The notes: generated from the letters alone by a model not told the origin. A stretch of DNA of 64,000 nucleotides from Prosthecobacter debontii (GCF_900167535.1 NZ_FUYE01000006.1:186001-250000), one strand, 5' to 3'. Shown: positions 51,395-60,437, counted from the first letter of the stretch. A program made the numbers and translations.

Positions 51395-53143
51395 ATGCCT
51401 GATTCTGACGTCGTCGAGTCCCTTCAATTACGCTCTGCTGAGCTGGACATGATCATGCGTGCGGCCCCGCCGCCTCAGATGCCTGAGCCAGCGCAGTTGC
51501 CCCTGGCGGATCTGCTGGCGGATGATCAGGCCCAGTGGGCCTTCTCCAAAGATGGGGCCAATGGCGCGATGCTGGTGCGGTCTGCAAATGAACCGACCGG
51601 GGGGGCTGCGATCAAGGTGGAGAAGTCCTTCGTGGCCAATGGCGTGAGCAAGAACGCGCAAATGATGGAGGCCTTCTTCGGGGAGGCCACAGGGGAAGCT
51701 CCTTTTGCAGCGCCGCGGGTCACCTTGATCTCGGCGGCCGATCTGGCTCAGGAGCCGGAGCTGGCACGCCAGCTCACGAATCGATTGGAGAACCTACGCG
51801 AGGGCGGCGTGCATGATCCGGTGCGTGTGGAGGGCCAGATCGATCAATTGAAAAACGTGGAGCAGGGGCAGGCCGTGGTGGTGAAGATGGAATTCGCCCA
51901 GGGGCAGCAGATCAATAAGATGCCGCTGGCGGACCGCGTGGCGCTCGTGCAGTCGGATGCCTTTCCCCAGGCTCTCGGCAAGTCTCTGCCGGTCTTCACC
52001 GCCATGGGCATGAACGATCACCTGGGCCTGATCGAAACGAACTTCAAGAACAACGCGGCTAACTTGATGTTTGACACCGAGACCGGTCAGCTCTCAGCCA
52101 TCGACTTCTCCCCCGGCATGCAGTTCGATCCTGACAATCCTCAAGCGGAGGCGGGGATCATCTTTTCGGAACCGGAGGCGGAGAAGTCCATCAAGCGGCT
52201 GAATAACTTCCTCGAGCGCTCGCTGAAAGACGAGGCCAGCTTTGAGGAAGCGGTGCAGCGCATGGCCGAGGGGAGACCCACGGCGCTGACCCCGGCCATG
52301 CAGGCCTTCGTGCAGCCGATGGCGGAGGTTCATATGTTCGAGCCTGGCGATGAGGCCGTGGTGGAGGAATTCATCTCCATGGAGGACAAAAGACGCTTTG
52401 CCGCGAATCTCATCCTCGGCGCGGCGAAAGGGATGGATTACCTGAGTCAAAATGAAGCTGTCCTACGTCAGGCCACAGAGCAGTGCTATGAGCAGGTGAA
52501 TGGCCGGGAGCTGCAGCACATCCATAGCCGTGCCTCTCTGGAGGCCATGGGAGCTGAACTGCAGAGAGTGAACGGCCCCGAGCTCGTCGCTAAGGCCGAG
52601 CTTCACTCCGCCCCCCTGCGTCTGGCCGCCATGAATCAGCAGGCTGGCCCGCTGAAGGTCGCGCTGGACCAGGCGAATGCCAAGCTGGACCGACTGGAGA
52701 ACAAACCGTCGCTCAAAGATCGGGTCAACTTCCTGGTCAAGGGGCGGGATGAGGTGATCCAGCAGGCCCGGCAGCAGCAGGTGAATCTCCAGCTCCAGGC
52801 GGAGGAGATGGTGAAAGAAAGCCACCACCTGATGAATCGCCAAAGTGAGGCCCAGCACCAGCAGGCCCAGGCTGAGAAATTGAAAGCCGCCCCGAACGGC
52901 GTGGATGGTGCCCCGGTGGTGAAGCGCTTGCGTGATGATGTGGCGGTGGCTGACATCGCCAAGCACCATCCTGAGGGGCATCACCCCGTGCAGGACGTCG
53001 CCGCGAAAGAAGCGCCGCGTCATCTGCGCGAGGAAATGGCCGCCGAGCGCGCCAAGTCCCAGCGAGGCGCCGTGGCCGATGATGCCCGCATGGAAATCAA
53101 GACCCCGAAGCCGAACATCCCGAGAAATCCGGGGAAAATCTGA
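51395..53143 (+). CDS. Kinase-like protein with C-terminal coiled coil
   Basis: 582 residues, no signal peptide. Residues about 45-245 have a kinase-like layout: a nucleotide-loop region GANGAMLVRSANEPTGGAAI with a candidate N-lobe lysine (AIKVEKS, Lys74), a helix, a hinge-like strand (QAVVVKMEFAQGQ), then a catalytic-loop-like segment (GMNDHLGL ... NNAANLMFD, about 206-227) and a metal-loop-like IDFSPG (about 236-241). This parallels the PI3/4-kinase-like set in the giant virion protein and the gene at 54416, although here the DRH triplet is replaced by NDH. The C-terminal 200 residues are Gln/Glu/Lys-rich coiled coil. Suggested role: effector-type or regulatory kinase, inference only. The gene stands alone; a hairpin terminator follows at 53231. 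Confidence 0.6.
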   Translation: MPDSDVVESLQLRSAELDMIMRAAPPPQMPEPAQLPLADLLADDQAQWAFSKDGANGAMLVRSANEPTGGAAIKVEKSFVANGVSKNAQMMEAFFGEATGEAPFAAPRVTLISAADLAQEPELARQLTNRLENLREGGVHDPVRVEGQIDQLKNVEQGQAVVVKMEFAQGQQINKMPLADRVALVQSDAFPQALGKSLPVFTAMGMNDHLGLIETNFKNNAANLMFDTETGQLSAIDFSPGMQFDPDNPQAEAGIIFSEPEAEKSIKRLNNFLERSLKDEASFEEAVQRMAEGRPTALTPAMQAFVQPMAEVHMFEPGDEAVVEEFISMEDKRRFAANLILGAAKGMDYLSQNEAVLRQATEQCYEQVNGRELQHIHSRASLEAMGAELQRVNGPELVAKAELHSAPLRLAAMNQQAGPLKVALDQANAKLDRLENKPSLKDRVNFLVKGRDEVIQQARQQQVNLQLQAEEMVKESHHLMNRQSEAQHQQAQAEKLKAAPNGVDGAPVVKRLRDDVAVADIAKHHPEGHHPVQDVAAKEAPRHLREEMAAERAKSQRGAVADDARMEIKTPKPNIPRNPGKI

Positions 53144-53230
53144 GGGACTGGGGGCAAGGGGAGATCAAGGTGAACATCGCTACAAGTTTGTCCAGATCGA
53201 GGTCTGCAAACGGCGGTTCAGTGCACCTTG

Positions 53231-53250
53231 ATCAAGCCCTCTTGATTTTT
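53231..53250 (+). terminator. Short rho-independent-type hairpin
   Basis: ATCAAG (53231-53236), 4-nt loop, CTTGAT (53241-53246), then TTTT. It lies 87 bases past the kinase-like gene. A longer pair, GATCAAGGTG (about 53162) / CACCTTGATC (about 53224), overlaps it. Confidence 0.5.
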
Positions 53251-53293
53251 GGAAAACTGAGGCCCGAAGGGATGCACCATCGCAGACGCGGCA

Positions 53294-53509
53294 GCGTCCC
53301 GGAGTGCGGTGGCAAGCGATGAAGCGCGACACCGCTCTGGTGGGGGCGAGAGAAGTGATTGATTCTGGCCTAACGGGAAGTGTTGATATTGGTTGAGGGA
53401 GGACTCAAGACGTGGGTTTTACCTCCTCGGTTATTTCGCTTCGACCCAGAGCGGTGTCGGCGAGACAAGGGCTTGTGCCTTGTCTCTCTGCCACCGCACT
53501 CCGGGACGC
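53294..53509. repeat. MITE-like element with perfect 20-bp terminal inverted repeats
   Basis: The ends GCGTCCCGGAGTGCGGTGGC (53294-53313) and GCCACCGCACTCCGGGACGC (53490-53509) are perfect inverted copies. A second inner pair GACACCGCTCTGG (53328-53340) / CCAGAGCGGTGTC (about 53447-53459) is also perfect. The element is 216 bp and non-coding; the inner right part holds a GACAAGG/CCTTGTC stem. Diverged copies lie at 4599-4793 and, as a half, at 1533-1573. No target-site duplication was identified. Confidence 0.75.
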
Positions 53510-53534
53510 TCCGCGATGGCGTCAGTAGGGTTTA

Positions 53535-53576
53535 ACCAAAAGAAAAACCCCTCGGTGCAGGGTGCACACGAGGGGC
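53535..53576 (-). terminator. Rho-independent terminator of the GYF-RDD gene
   Basis: Read on the minus strand: AGCCCCTCG...CGAGGGG with inner GTGCA/TGCAC pairing, followed by TTTTTCTTTT. It starts about 23 bases after the stop codon at 53599. Confidence 0.8.
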
Positions 53577-53598
53577 TGAGGCGAGGGGTGAGAGGGAG

Positions 53599-54313
53599 TT
53601 AACCCTGGATCACGCGGGTGCCGGCGATGAAGTCGTGGATGCAGCGGCGCTCGGCTCCGAAGATGAAGCACACATCAATGAGGCCGTAGAAGGGGATGAT
53701 GGCCCCGGGGATGGCATTGACGATGCCGCGCAGCAGGAAGGCGCGGACGAAGCCGGCGTTGCTATCGTCCAGGTTATTGACGATGCGGATGCCGAGCATC
53801 TTTTTACCCAGGGTCTGCCCCTTCACGCTGAGGAGGTAGATGGTGTAAATCATGAGCAGGACGAAAAGAAAGCCGGTAAAGCCGATGAGGCCCATGGCGA
53901 GGGGCGGGACGGTTTCCACATCACCGCTCTCGACAGTCTCCAGCATCGGCATGGCGATGAGGGCGGGGACGGCCAGGACGAGGGCGATGAGGCCATCCAG
54001 CATGGCGGCACCGAAGCGCTGACCGAGGCTGGCCAAGGGCAGGCGGGAGGCAAAATTCGTGCGGATGTCGGAGCTCGGCGGGGCGTAGGGATTGGCGCTG
54101 GCGGGGGGGGGTGAAGAGCGGTGCGGGGGCTGCGGCGGCGACGGCCACGGGGGCCGGCTGGGTAAAGACGGCACCGATGGGTTTCCACTCGGCCATGCCC
54201 TCGGCCCAGCACAGGTCAGAGGGCAGGAAGCGGCCGCTGTTGAGGCTGTTTTGGACTTCGTGTTCGGAGTAGGTGCCTTGCTGTTGGCCGTCGCGCGCGA
54301 TGTGGTAGGTCAT
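53599..54313 (-). pseudogene. GYF-RDD membrane protein split at a run of nine C
   Basis: The start at 54313 (MTYHIARDGQQQGTYSEHEV) encodes a GYF_2-type domain (SDLCWAEGMAEWKPIGAVFT). The RDD part (SLGQRFGAAMLDGLIALVLA, GQTLGKKMLGIRIVNN, FVRAFLLRGIVNAIPGAIIP), ending at 53599, lies in another frame. The switch falls at a homopolymer of nine G on the + strand (54103-54111; C9 in the gene). With eight C the frames join exactly through ASANPYAPP to give a normal 237-residue GYF-RDD inner-membrane protein. Options: a slippage-based on/off (phase-variable) gene, ribosomal or RNA-polymerase slippage on the C-run, a fresh null mutation, or a sequencing error. As sequenced, the first frame runs on to 53921 out of frame with the RDD domain. 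Confidence 0.75.
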
Positions 54314-54415
54314 GGGGAATCGGGAGTGAATGAAGGATGGAACTAACCGGCGGTGTTTTCCTTATGATGAAGCGCGTGGGGTGTCAAGACAGAGCGGGGG
54401 AGGGGAAGTCGGAGG

Positions 54416-56467
54416 TTAAAGTTTGGGGCGGTGGCTGCCGGGGGCGACTTTGGGCTCGTTGTGCTGGTTGGCGTTGCTCTGGTTGTTGAGGATGTTTTGT
54501 CCTGCGTTTTGGGAGCGTCCCTGTTTGACTTCGGTTTTCCAGCTGTCTCCGGTGCTCTGGAGGTATGAGGGTATGGGTTCCCCCAGTTGCTGATGGTTGT
54601 CGATGAGTTTATCTTTGGTTTTGTCGAGCTTGGCTTCGATCTTCTTTAGATCCGCCTGCATTTGACCGCGTTGGTGTTCGAGCTGCTCTCGAAGAGCTTC
54701 GTTTCGCTCGTTCTTGGGAAGGAATTTCAATCGATCCTCCACCTCGCGCAGTTCTTTTTTGGTTTCATGGCGTTCGATTTTTTGAGCGCCGTATTCATTG
54801 GCGAGCTTCACAGTGCTGGCTTGGAGATTGGCCTTGTGGGAAGCCACGGCGTTTTGCTCGATCTGGGGCTTGAGGGACTCCACCGACTTTTCCAGGGCGG
54901 CATCCAGGGCTTTGCCGGTTTGCACTTTTTCCTTGAGGGCATCGGCGAGTTCTTTTTGGGCGCGTTCAATGGCCGCCGGGGATGAGGCTCGGGCCCAGCC
55001 GCCCGCGCCTTGTTGCGGGTTCTGGACCTCGGCGAGCTGTTGGCGGGCTTGCTGCACTCTGTTTTCGGCGGCTTCGTGCTTGGCGATCGCGTCTGGCACG
55101 CCTGCCTGTGCTACGTTGGGATATTCGTGGGTGCTCGGGTCGGTGCGGAATTTTTCTTTGAGGGCGGTTTTTTCGATCTGGTATTGCTCCAGCGGGGTGG
55201 GCACGAGCTGGGTTTTCTCCGGCCCGGTGATGACCTCGCGCTGCTGATAGCGGGCGTTCATGAGGTCGGTCTTTTGCTGCTCGATGGCGACGCTGCCGAG
55301 GTAGGAGGTGCGGGGGGCTCCATTCAGTTCATTGGTCGTGTGGGCACCTTCCTGGCGATAAGCGACCGGGGTGTTGGCGCGTTTTTGGGCGATGTCTTGA
55401 TCAATGACGCCCTGCTGGTGTTGGAGGGTTTTTTCAAAGGTGTTTTTGTCAAATTCTGGGACGATGCGGCCCTCCTGACGCATGGTCTGGATGTGGCCCT
55501 GCATTTCCACCAGCCGCTGCTGGGCTCCCTCGATGGCGGTTTCAGAGATTTTGCCTGCAGGATCTGGGCAGAGGTCATTGGCCTGGCGCATGGCATCCCC
55601 CAGGGCCTCGGGCGTCATGGCCTCGATTTTGGCGGCGGTCTCTTCATGCATGTAGAGCGGGGGATTCCGCACGGCTTTGGTGGCCAGCATGTTGTCCTTC
55701 AGCATCTCGGCACGGCTGACTTCAGGCAGGGCGAGGTCATTATCGATGCCGGTGACTTTCCCAGTCTGGGGATCGACGAAGATGTTACCTGCGTGGCGGT
55801 CGATCTGGCCGGTGATGTAGTCCAGGGCTTCGAGGTCGGAGAGGCCGCGCTGGATCTCCGGGCGGTCGTATTTCACGTCCAGCACCTTTTCCATATCCAT
55901 CAGGCTTTCCGGGCGCTGTAGCACGGCGACACCAGGGGCGCGGCCACTGATGCTGAGGGGCTGCCCCTCGGCAGAGAGGCCGTGTTTTTCCTCAGAGAGG
56001 ATATTGAGGTCGAGGGCCTTGTCGATCTGGGAGCAGATGACGGCGCGGTTGTTCAGGGTGGCCAGCTTGGGGGTGAGCACTCCGTAGTCGGGCACGACAT
56101 CGACTTTTTGGGGATCGATGTTTTTGGTGATCTGATCGGTCTGCTGCGCGGTGAAGAAAAGCGGGGCTGCATTGCCGGCATTCTGGAGGTCTTTGCCCAG
56201 GCGGTCTTCCAGCTTGGTTTTGAGCTGTTCGGCCGCTTCAGGGCTCCCGGCACTGGCGATCTGCTGGCGGAGGTTGGAGGCGCTGGTGCCAAAGCTGCGC
56301 TTGGCAAAAGCATCTCCTTCACCATGAGAGCCGATGGCTTGGTTGGAGGTGACGTGGAAGACCTCGCTGGCTTGCAGGCCGGCCATGCCGGAGTCGGCCT
56401 TGACGGTGGGGGTGAGTTGGTCCCCCACGACGTAGGGTGTGTCTTGCGGTTCGTAGGTGGTGGGCAT
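54416..56467 (-). CDS. PI3/4-kinase-like effector-type protein with coiled coil
   Basis: 683 residues, no signal peptide. The kinase-like core spans about residues 30-260: RAVICSQIDKALDLNILSEE (helix and strand typical of the N-lobe end), DMEKVLDVKYDRPEIQRGLS, a catalytic loop YITGQIDRHAGNIFVDPQTG (DRHxxN at 223-228) and a metal-binding IDNDLALPE (241-249). This is the pattern of PI3/4-kinase-like enzymes seen in bacterial effectors; an N-lobe lysine could be Lys56 (FAKRSFG). Residues about 300-680 are long coiled coil (EQLEHQRGQMQADLKKIEAK). The protein is divergent in sequence from the neighbour at 51395 but has the same two-part layout. Substrate unknown; a translocated or self-defence kinase is inference. 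It starts at ATG 56467 without a Shine-Dalgarno sequence. Confidence 0.68.
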   Translation of the reverse strand: MPTTYEPQDTPYVVGDQLTPTVKADSGMAGLQASEVFHVTSNQAIGSHGEGDAFAKRSFGTSASNLRQQIASAGSPEAAEQLKTKLEDRLGKDLQNAGNAAPLFFTAQQTDQITKNIDPQKVDVVPDYGVLTPKLATLNNRAVICSQIDKALDLNILSEEKHGLSAEGQPLSISGRAPGVAVLQRPESLMDMEKVLDVKYDRPEIQRGLSDLEALDYITGQIDRHAGNIFVDPQTGKVTGIDNDLALPEVSRAEMLKDNMLATKAVRNPPLYMHEETAAKIEAMTPEALGDAMRQANDLCPDPAGKISETAIEGAQQRLVEMQGHIQTMRQEGRIVPEFDKNTFEKTLQHQQGVIDQDIAQKRANTPVAYRQEGAHTTNELNGAPRTSYLGSVAIEQQKTDLMNARYQQREVITGPEKTQLVPTPLEQYQIEKTALKEKFRTDPSTHEYPNVAQAGVPDAIAKHEAAENRVQQARQQLAEVQNPQQGAGGWARASSPAAIERAQKELADALKEKVQTGKALDAALEKSVESLKPQIEQNAVASHKANLQASTVKLANEYGAQKIERHETKKELREVEDRLKFLPKNERNEALREQLEHQRGQMQADLKKIEAKLDKTKDKLIDNHQQLGEPIPSYLQSTGDSWKTEVKQGRSQNAGQNILNNQSNANQHNEPKVAPGSHRPKL

Positions 56468-56632
56468 GGCTGGGAAAGGGATGGGGGAGGCGGAGACGAC
56501 TCGGGACTGTGTTGCCGCCTGGGTTAACGGGTCAAGGCGGGATTAGCCGGTCTGGCTGCAAGTGTGACAAATCCAATCGATGAGGAGGTGATCATGCATG
56601 TCGACAGAAGAGGTAAGCTGGTCTGGGCCTAA

Positions 56633-56665
56633 CAAAAAGCCCGCTCACGGTGAGGTGAGCGGGCT
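56633..56665 (-). terminator. Rho-independent terminator of the LEPR-XLL gene
   Basis: An 11-bp perfect stem (AGCCCGCTCAC / GTGAGCGGGCT, 56638-56665), followed on the minus strand by TTTTTGTTAGGC. It lies 64 bases past the stop codon at 56729. Confidence 0.85.
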
Positions 56666-56728
56666 GGCTGAGGATGAACAGGCCTACCTGCTGAGGGAGG
56701 CCCACTGAGGTGTCGAGAGAGCCGAGGC

Positions 56729-59383
56729 TCACGGAGGGACGGGCAGGTCGGCGAAGGTGCCGACAAACTGCGGATCGCTATGATAGAAGACGTTGCTGCC
56801 GAGCTCACGGCTGGTGGTGCCGGTGCCGCTGATGATCTTCACGGTGTTGTGGAAGAGGTTGATGGGGGAAGAGTCGGTGTAGATGCCCATCTTCAGGGTG
56901 TTATCGTCAGCGCCGAGATCCACGAGCACCGACCGGGAGAAGCTGTTGGCGGGAGTGGACGCCGCCGAGACGGCCAACTTCACGGTGTCTGCTCCGGCCC
57001 CAGTGAGAAGATTGACGGCATTCAGGTAAGTGTTGCCGTTCATTTCGAGGGTATCGGCCTCTTCTTTGAGGTCGATTTTCAGGGCTCCGCGGAAGGTGGA
57101 GCTTTTGATCAGGACGTCATCTCCGCCCTTACTGCCCGTGATGGTGCTGGCTCCATTGACGCGCACACCAGAGATTTCGAAGTTGGTATTCTGCTCCGTG
57201 GTATGGGTGATGTTGAGGCTGCCCAGCATCAGTTCCTGCGCTTGGAGGGTCGCGTCCACTGAGCCTGCCCCGAATTTGAAGGTCATGCCTTTACTGATGT
57301 TTCCTTCGCTTAACATTCCGAAGGTGTCGTTGCCTTCGAGGGCATTCAAGAGGAAGGCACCTCCGACGTTCATCCCGCCGAAGCCGATTTCGATGGCGGT
57401 GGTGCTTTGGCCTTTGCCGAGATTCAGAGCGAAGTTACCTCCCGTGCGCAGGGTGCCCACGTCCAGGCTCACATTCTTCGTGCCTTCACCATGAGTGATG
57501 GTGAGGGCTCCTCGGATGAGGAAATTGTTACCTTCAAAGGCGGTCCTAGTGTCGCCTCCCTTGCTGGTGATGGAGAGTGGGCCGGCTGTGAGTGAGGATA
57601 CTCCGATGGCGTAACTATTGATACCCGTAGCCACTGAGCCGCCATTGATCGTCACCGCACCTTTGGCGTTAAGGCTGTTCATGATGATTTCGGTGTCAAA
57701 GAGGCCATTGCCATTCGTGATATTCAGGCTGCCTCCAACGGAGACGAAATTGCCTCCGAGGCTGACCGTGTTGCGTAGTCCGTCGCTAGCGTTGCCCGTG
57801 ACGATCGAGACTTTACCACCGATGTCGAAGCTGGAACCGGTCACCCTCACCTCACTCTTACCATTGCCCGTTGTGATGGTGAGATCCTTGTCCAGATTGA
57901 TCTGGCTGATGCTCAGATACGTGCCCATCACAAAGGTGTCTGCTGCATGGCCATTGACGATTTTTAAACTGCTGGCGTGGAGACTGCTTCCTGCCATTTG
58001 GTTGACCTGAGTCCCTCCACCTGCGTTGGTGATGCTGAAGGCACCTCCCACGTCTATACTCCCCACACTCAGGGAGGTGAGGACGGACCCGTCCACATTG
58101 GCACCGTTGATGATCGTGAAGTTTCCTGCGATCTGGTAATAACCACCATTCAGTTGGTTGGTGTAACTGCCGACGCCATTCTTGATCGTCAAGCTACTGG
58201 CACTCAGGCGAGCGATCCCAAACACGGTGCCCGAGTTGGCGCTGTCTTTAAAGAGGTCTCCGTTGGTGATCGTGATCCCTTTGGTCACCTCAAGGCTGTA
58301 GCCGCTGATGTTGGTGACACCGGCGGTCTTGTTGATCACACTGAGGTTACCGGTGATTTCCATGCCAGAACCCGCGATCAAGGTGCTGACGGTCTGATTC
58401 GCCACCGTGATAGCAGCATTGGTCACAGACACATTACCCACCACTTTCAGAGAGCCTGAAAGGAAATTGGTCTGGAAACCTGAGCCATTGAGAATGGTGA
58501 GGCCACCATTGATCACCCCATCCGTCGAGACACTGATGGAGTTGTTCTGCAGCCCACCACCTTGGTTGGTGATGCTGATTTTACCCGCGCTGAGCAAGTC
58601 CGTCTGGATGCTCGTGGTGCTCGGGCCCAGACCGTTCTTGATGGTGACTGGACCCAAGATATTCGCCTGAGGGCTCAGCAATGAGAAGTCTGCGCTCTCT
58701 GCCGCTCCTGAGTGGTCGAGCGTGAGGACGTTGACACCCTTCAACAAGGAGGTGGTGGCGTCGATGGTAATATCGCTGTCTCCAGCGCCCATTTTGGCAT
58801 CGAATAAACCGCCGATGCGCACGGAAGAGCCCGTGAGCCAGACGGCATCAAGCCCGCTGCCGCCGATGTAGGTTAAGCCTTTACCGAAAGAGGTCTCCGC
58901 ATAGCTCGCGAGAAAGTTGGTGCCGTCCCCCAGATTCAGGGCGGTGGTGCCAGTCACTTCCATCAGGCTTTGCAGGCTGACGCTATCCTTGCCTTCCAGG
59001 CCGGTGACGCTCAGGTTCCCAGAGATGACCGTGTCAGTCAGGTTCGTCTCGTTGTCACCCGCGCCCATGGCCACCGTCATGTTCCCCTGCAGGTCCACTT
59101 CATCCCATGAAAGGGTGTCGTTACCGCCTTTGAGATCCACCTGCACGCCCTTGGTAATGGCGCCGGTGACTTGCACGGATTCCTGCTCTGCGCCGCCATT
59201 CAAGCTGATCATTGAGCCGTTGGCCACACTGATGGTAAAGCCATCGGTGGTCTTTTCCACCATGACGAAATCATCGGCATCCGTGCCTGTGATCTTGAGC
59301 GCGCCACCGGTGAAGGAGACAGCAACCCCTGCCGGGGCGAGACGTTTTTCCAAAGGTTCCAGGGCCGGTGAGTAGGTCTTCAT
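56729..59383 (-). CDS. LEPR-XLL-type exported beta-helix repeat protein
   Basis: 884 residues. The N-terminus MKTYSPALEPLEKRLAPAGV carries the LEPLExR.L motif typical of LEPR-XLL-type exported proteins of planctomycetes and verrucomicrobia. The rest is built of short Gly/Asn/Thr/Val repeats of about 20-35 residues (e.g. GNLSVTGLEGKDSVSLQSLM; LKIVNGHAADTFVMGTYLSI; ALTITHGEGTKNVSLDVGTL) alternating strand and turn, as expected for a right-handed beta-helix, with calcium-binding-like GGNDT and GAGDN words. No enzymatic residues recognised. Probably surface-attached or secreted. A strong terminator lies downstream. Confidence 0.75.
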   Translation of the reverse strand: MKTYSPALEPLEKRLAPAGVAVSFTGGALKITGTDADDFVMVEKTTDGFTISVANGSMISLNGGAEQESVQVTGAITKGVQVDLKGGNDTLSWDEVDLQGNMTVAMGAGDNETNLTDTVISGNLSVTGLEGKDSVSLQSLMEVTGTTALNLGDGTNFLASYAETSFGKGLTYIGGSGLDAVWLTGSSVRIGGLFDAKMGAGDSDITIDATTSLLKGVNVLTLDHSGAAESADFSLLSPQANILGPVTIKNGLGPSTTSIQTDLLSAGKISITNQGGGLQNNSISVSTDGVINGGLTILNGSGFQTNFLSGSLKVVGNVSVTNAAITVANQTVSTLIAGSGMEITGNLSVINKTAGVTNISGYSLEVTKGITITNGDLFKDSANSGTVFGIARLSASSLTIKNGVGSYTNQLNGGYYQIAGNFTIINGANVDGSVLTSLSVGSIDVGGAFSITNAGGGTQVNQMAGSSLHASSLKIVNGHAADTFVMGTYLSISQINLDKDLTITTGNGKSEVRVTGSSFDIGGKVSIVTGNASDGLRNTVSLGGNFVSVGGSLNITNGNGLFDTEIIMNSLNAKGAVTINGGSVATGINSYAIGVSSLTAGPLSITSKGGDTRTAFEGNNFLIRGALTITHGEGTKNVSLDVGTLRTGGNFALNLGKGQSTTAIEIGFGGMNVGGAFLLNALEGNDTFGMLSEGNISKGMTFKFGAGSVDATLQAQELMLGSLNITHTTEQNTNFEISGVRVNGASTITGSKGGDDVLIKSSTFRGALKIDLKEEADTLEMNGNTYLNAVNLLTGAGADTVKLAVSAASTPANSFSRSVLVDLGADDNTLKMGIYTDSSPINLFHNTVKIISGTGTTSRELGSNVFYHSDPQFVGTFADLPVPP

Positions 59384-59493
59384 AAACGAGAGAAGGAGGT
59401 GAAATAGTCTACTGATCCGACTACGCGGGATGATCAGGCTACGCAGGGAATGTCTTTATCAGGGTCTGCCTGCCCTGCCAAGCAGCATTTGCT

Positions 59494-59515
59494 ATTCGCT
59501 GTGTTTTTAGCGAAT
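59494..59515. other. Short intergenic hairpin
   Basis: ATTCGCT (59494-59500) and AGCGAAT (59509-59515) form a 7-bp stem in the 191-base gap between two minus-strand genes. It lies about 60 bases past the stop of the upstream lipoprotein gene and may be a weak terminator. No U-run follows. Confidence 0.35.
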
Positions 59516-59574
59516 CCAACTACGGGGCAATTTCAGTCCCCTTTGTGGGCTCGGTGCCTCCTCCGTTTGCTTGA

Positions 59575-60303
59575 TTACCGCGCCAGCCAGCCCTTTTTAG
59601 TTTTCTCATCATAGCCCCCTATTCCGACGACCTTCCCATTCTCGTAGAAGTAGCCATTGCTGTAGCCCGAAAATCCGGTGGGCTCTGGCTTGGAGACTAG
59701 GGTGGGTTCCGGAGCTTTCTTGGGGGCTGCAGCGGCTTGCTTGTAAGCCTCGACTTTTCTTTGCTGGGTGAGACGAAACTGACGCAACCCTTCTTCGTAT
59801 CCATTGTCATCGTCGGCTTGGCTTTGAGGATGAGCTTCATCCGGCGCATCCGCTCCCGTGCCGAGCAGGCGCTTATTGACCCCCGTATACGTGGTTTCAG
59901 AGCTGGAGGCGCTGGCATATCTGGGTGAGGATGATGAGCCGTAACTGGAGCCACTACCGTAGGTGGAGCCGGTATTTCCATAGCTCGACCCTGCATAGCC
60001 TGAATAGCTGGAGCCGCTGCCGTAGGAGGAAGAGGCGTAACTATCGTTATACGAACTCGCGGCCTGGGCGACGGCCCCCATGGTGCCAGCATCTCCCAAG
60101 ATATCTGCCGGGATGGAGAGGATGGTCATGGGGATATCCAGGATCGTCTCAGCAAAACTGCCGAGCCCGCTGGCGAAGCTGCCGCCTGTCGCGGCGACAT
60201 TGCCCGTGCGGGTGCTGACGGTGCCGGGCGTGGTGCATTGGGTGAGCCCGGGCAGCAGGAAACCGAGACTGAGGAGTGAGAGGCGCAGGTGGGAGAGCTT
60301 CAT
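59575..60303 (-). CDS. Ser/Gly/Tyr-rich lipoprotein
   Basis: 242 residues with signal peptide and lipobox (LTQC, Cys23). Residues about 40-70 contain a hydrophobic block (SFAETILDIPMTILSIPADI) typical of small exosortase-era or outer-membrane-associated lipoproteins. Then comes a low-complexity Ser/Gly/Tyr region (YNDSYASSSYGSGSSYSGYA and onward, about 85-135), and a charged C-terminus with a GYFYENGKVVGIGGYDEKTK domain. Function unknown; the low-complexity part may be a spacer carrying the C-terminal domain away from the membrane. Confidence 0.65.
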   Translation of the reverse strand: MKLSHLRLSLLSLGFLLPGLTQCTTPGTVSTRTGNVAATGGSFASGLGSFAETILDIPMTILSIPADILGDAGTMGAVAQAASSYNDSYASSSYGSGSSYSGYAGSSYGNTGSTYGSGSSYGSSSSPRYASASSSETTYTGVNKRLLGTGADAPDEAHPQSQADDDNGYEEGLRQFRLTQQRKVEAYKQAAAAPKKAPEPTLVSKPEPTGFSGYSNGYFYENGKVVGIGGYDEKTKKGWLAR

Positions 60304-60437
60304 GGCAGTGAATGTGGTGAGGACGGGTCGGCATGACCTGTCCTCCCCTCACTGCGGATTCCCCGGCGCGATGTTACCGTCGGGGCAGATTTTCTTTTTC
60401 TCCAGCTAGAACCGCTGAGTCAACCTCACGCTCTCCG
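60304..60437. other. Short gap with nested hairpins
   Basis: GAGGAC/GTCCTC arms (about 60319-60345), with inner GGTC/GACC pairing, and a CCCCGGC...GTCGGGG pair (about 60361-60384). They may form the terminator of the giant gene at 60438 or a leader structure for the lipoprotein gene. Confidence 0.4.

Noticed and set aside
49198-56467. Type III secretion cluster near the kinase-like genes
   Set aside because: No needle, export-gate or ATPase genes are present; effector status rests only on domain layout.
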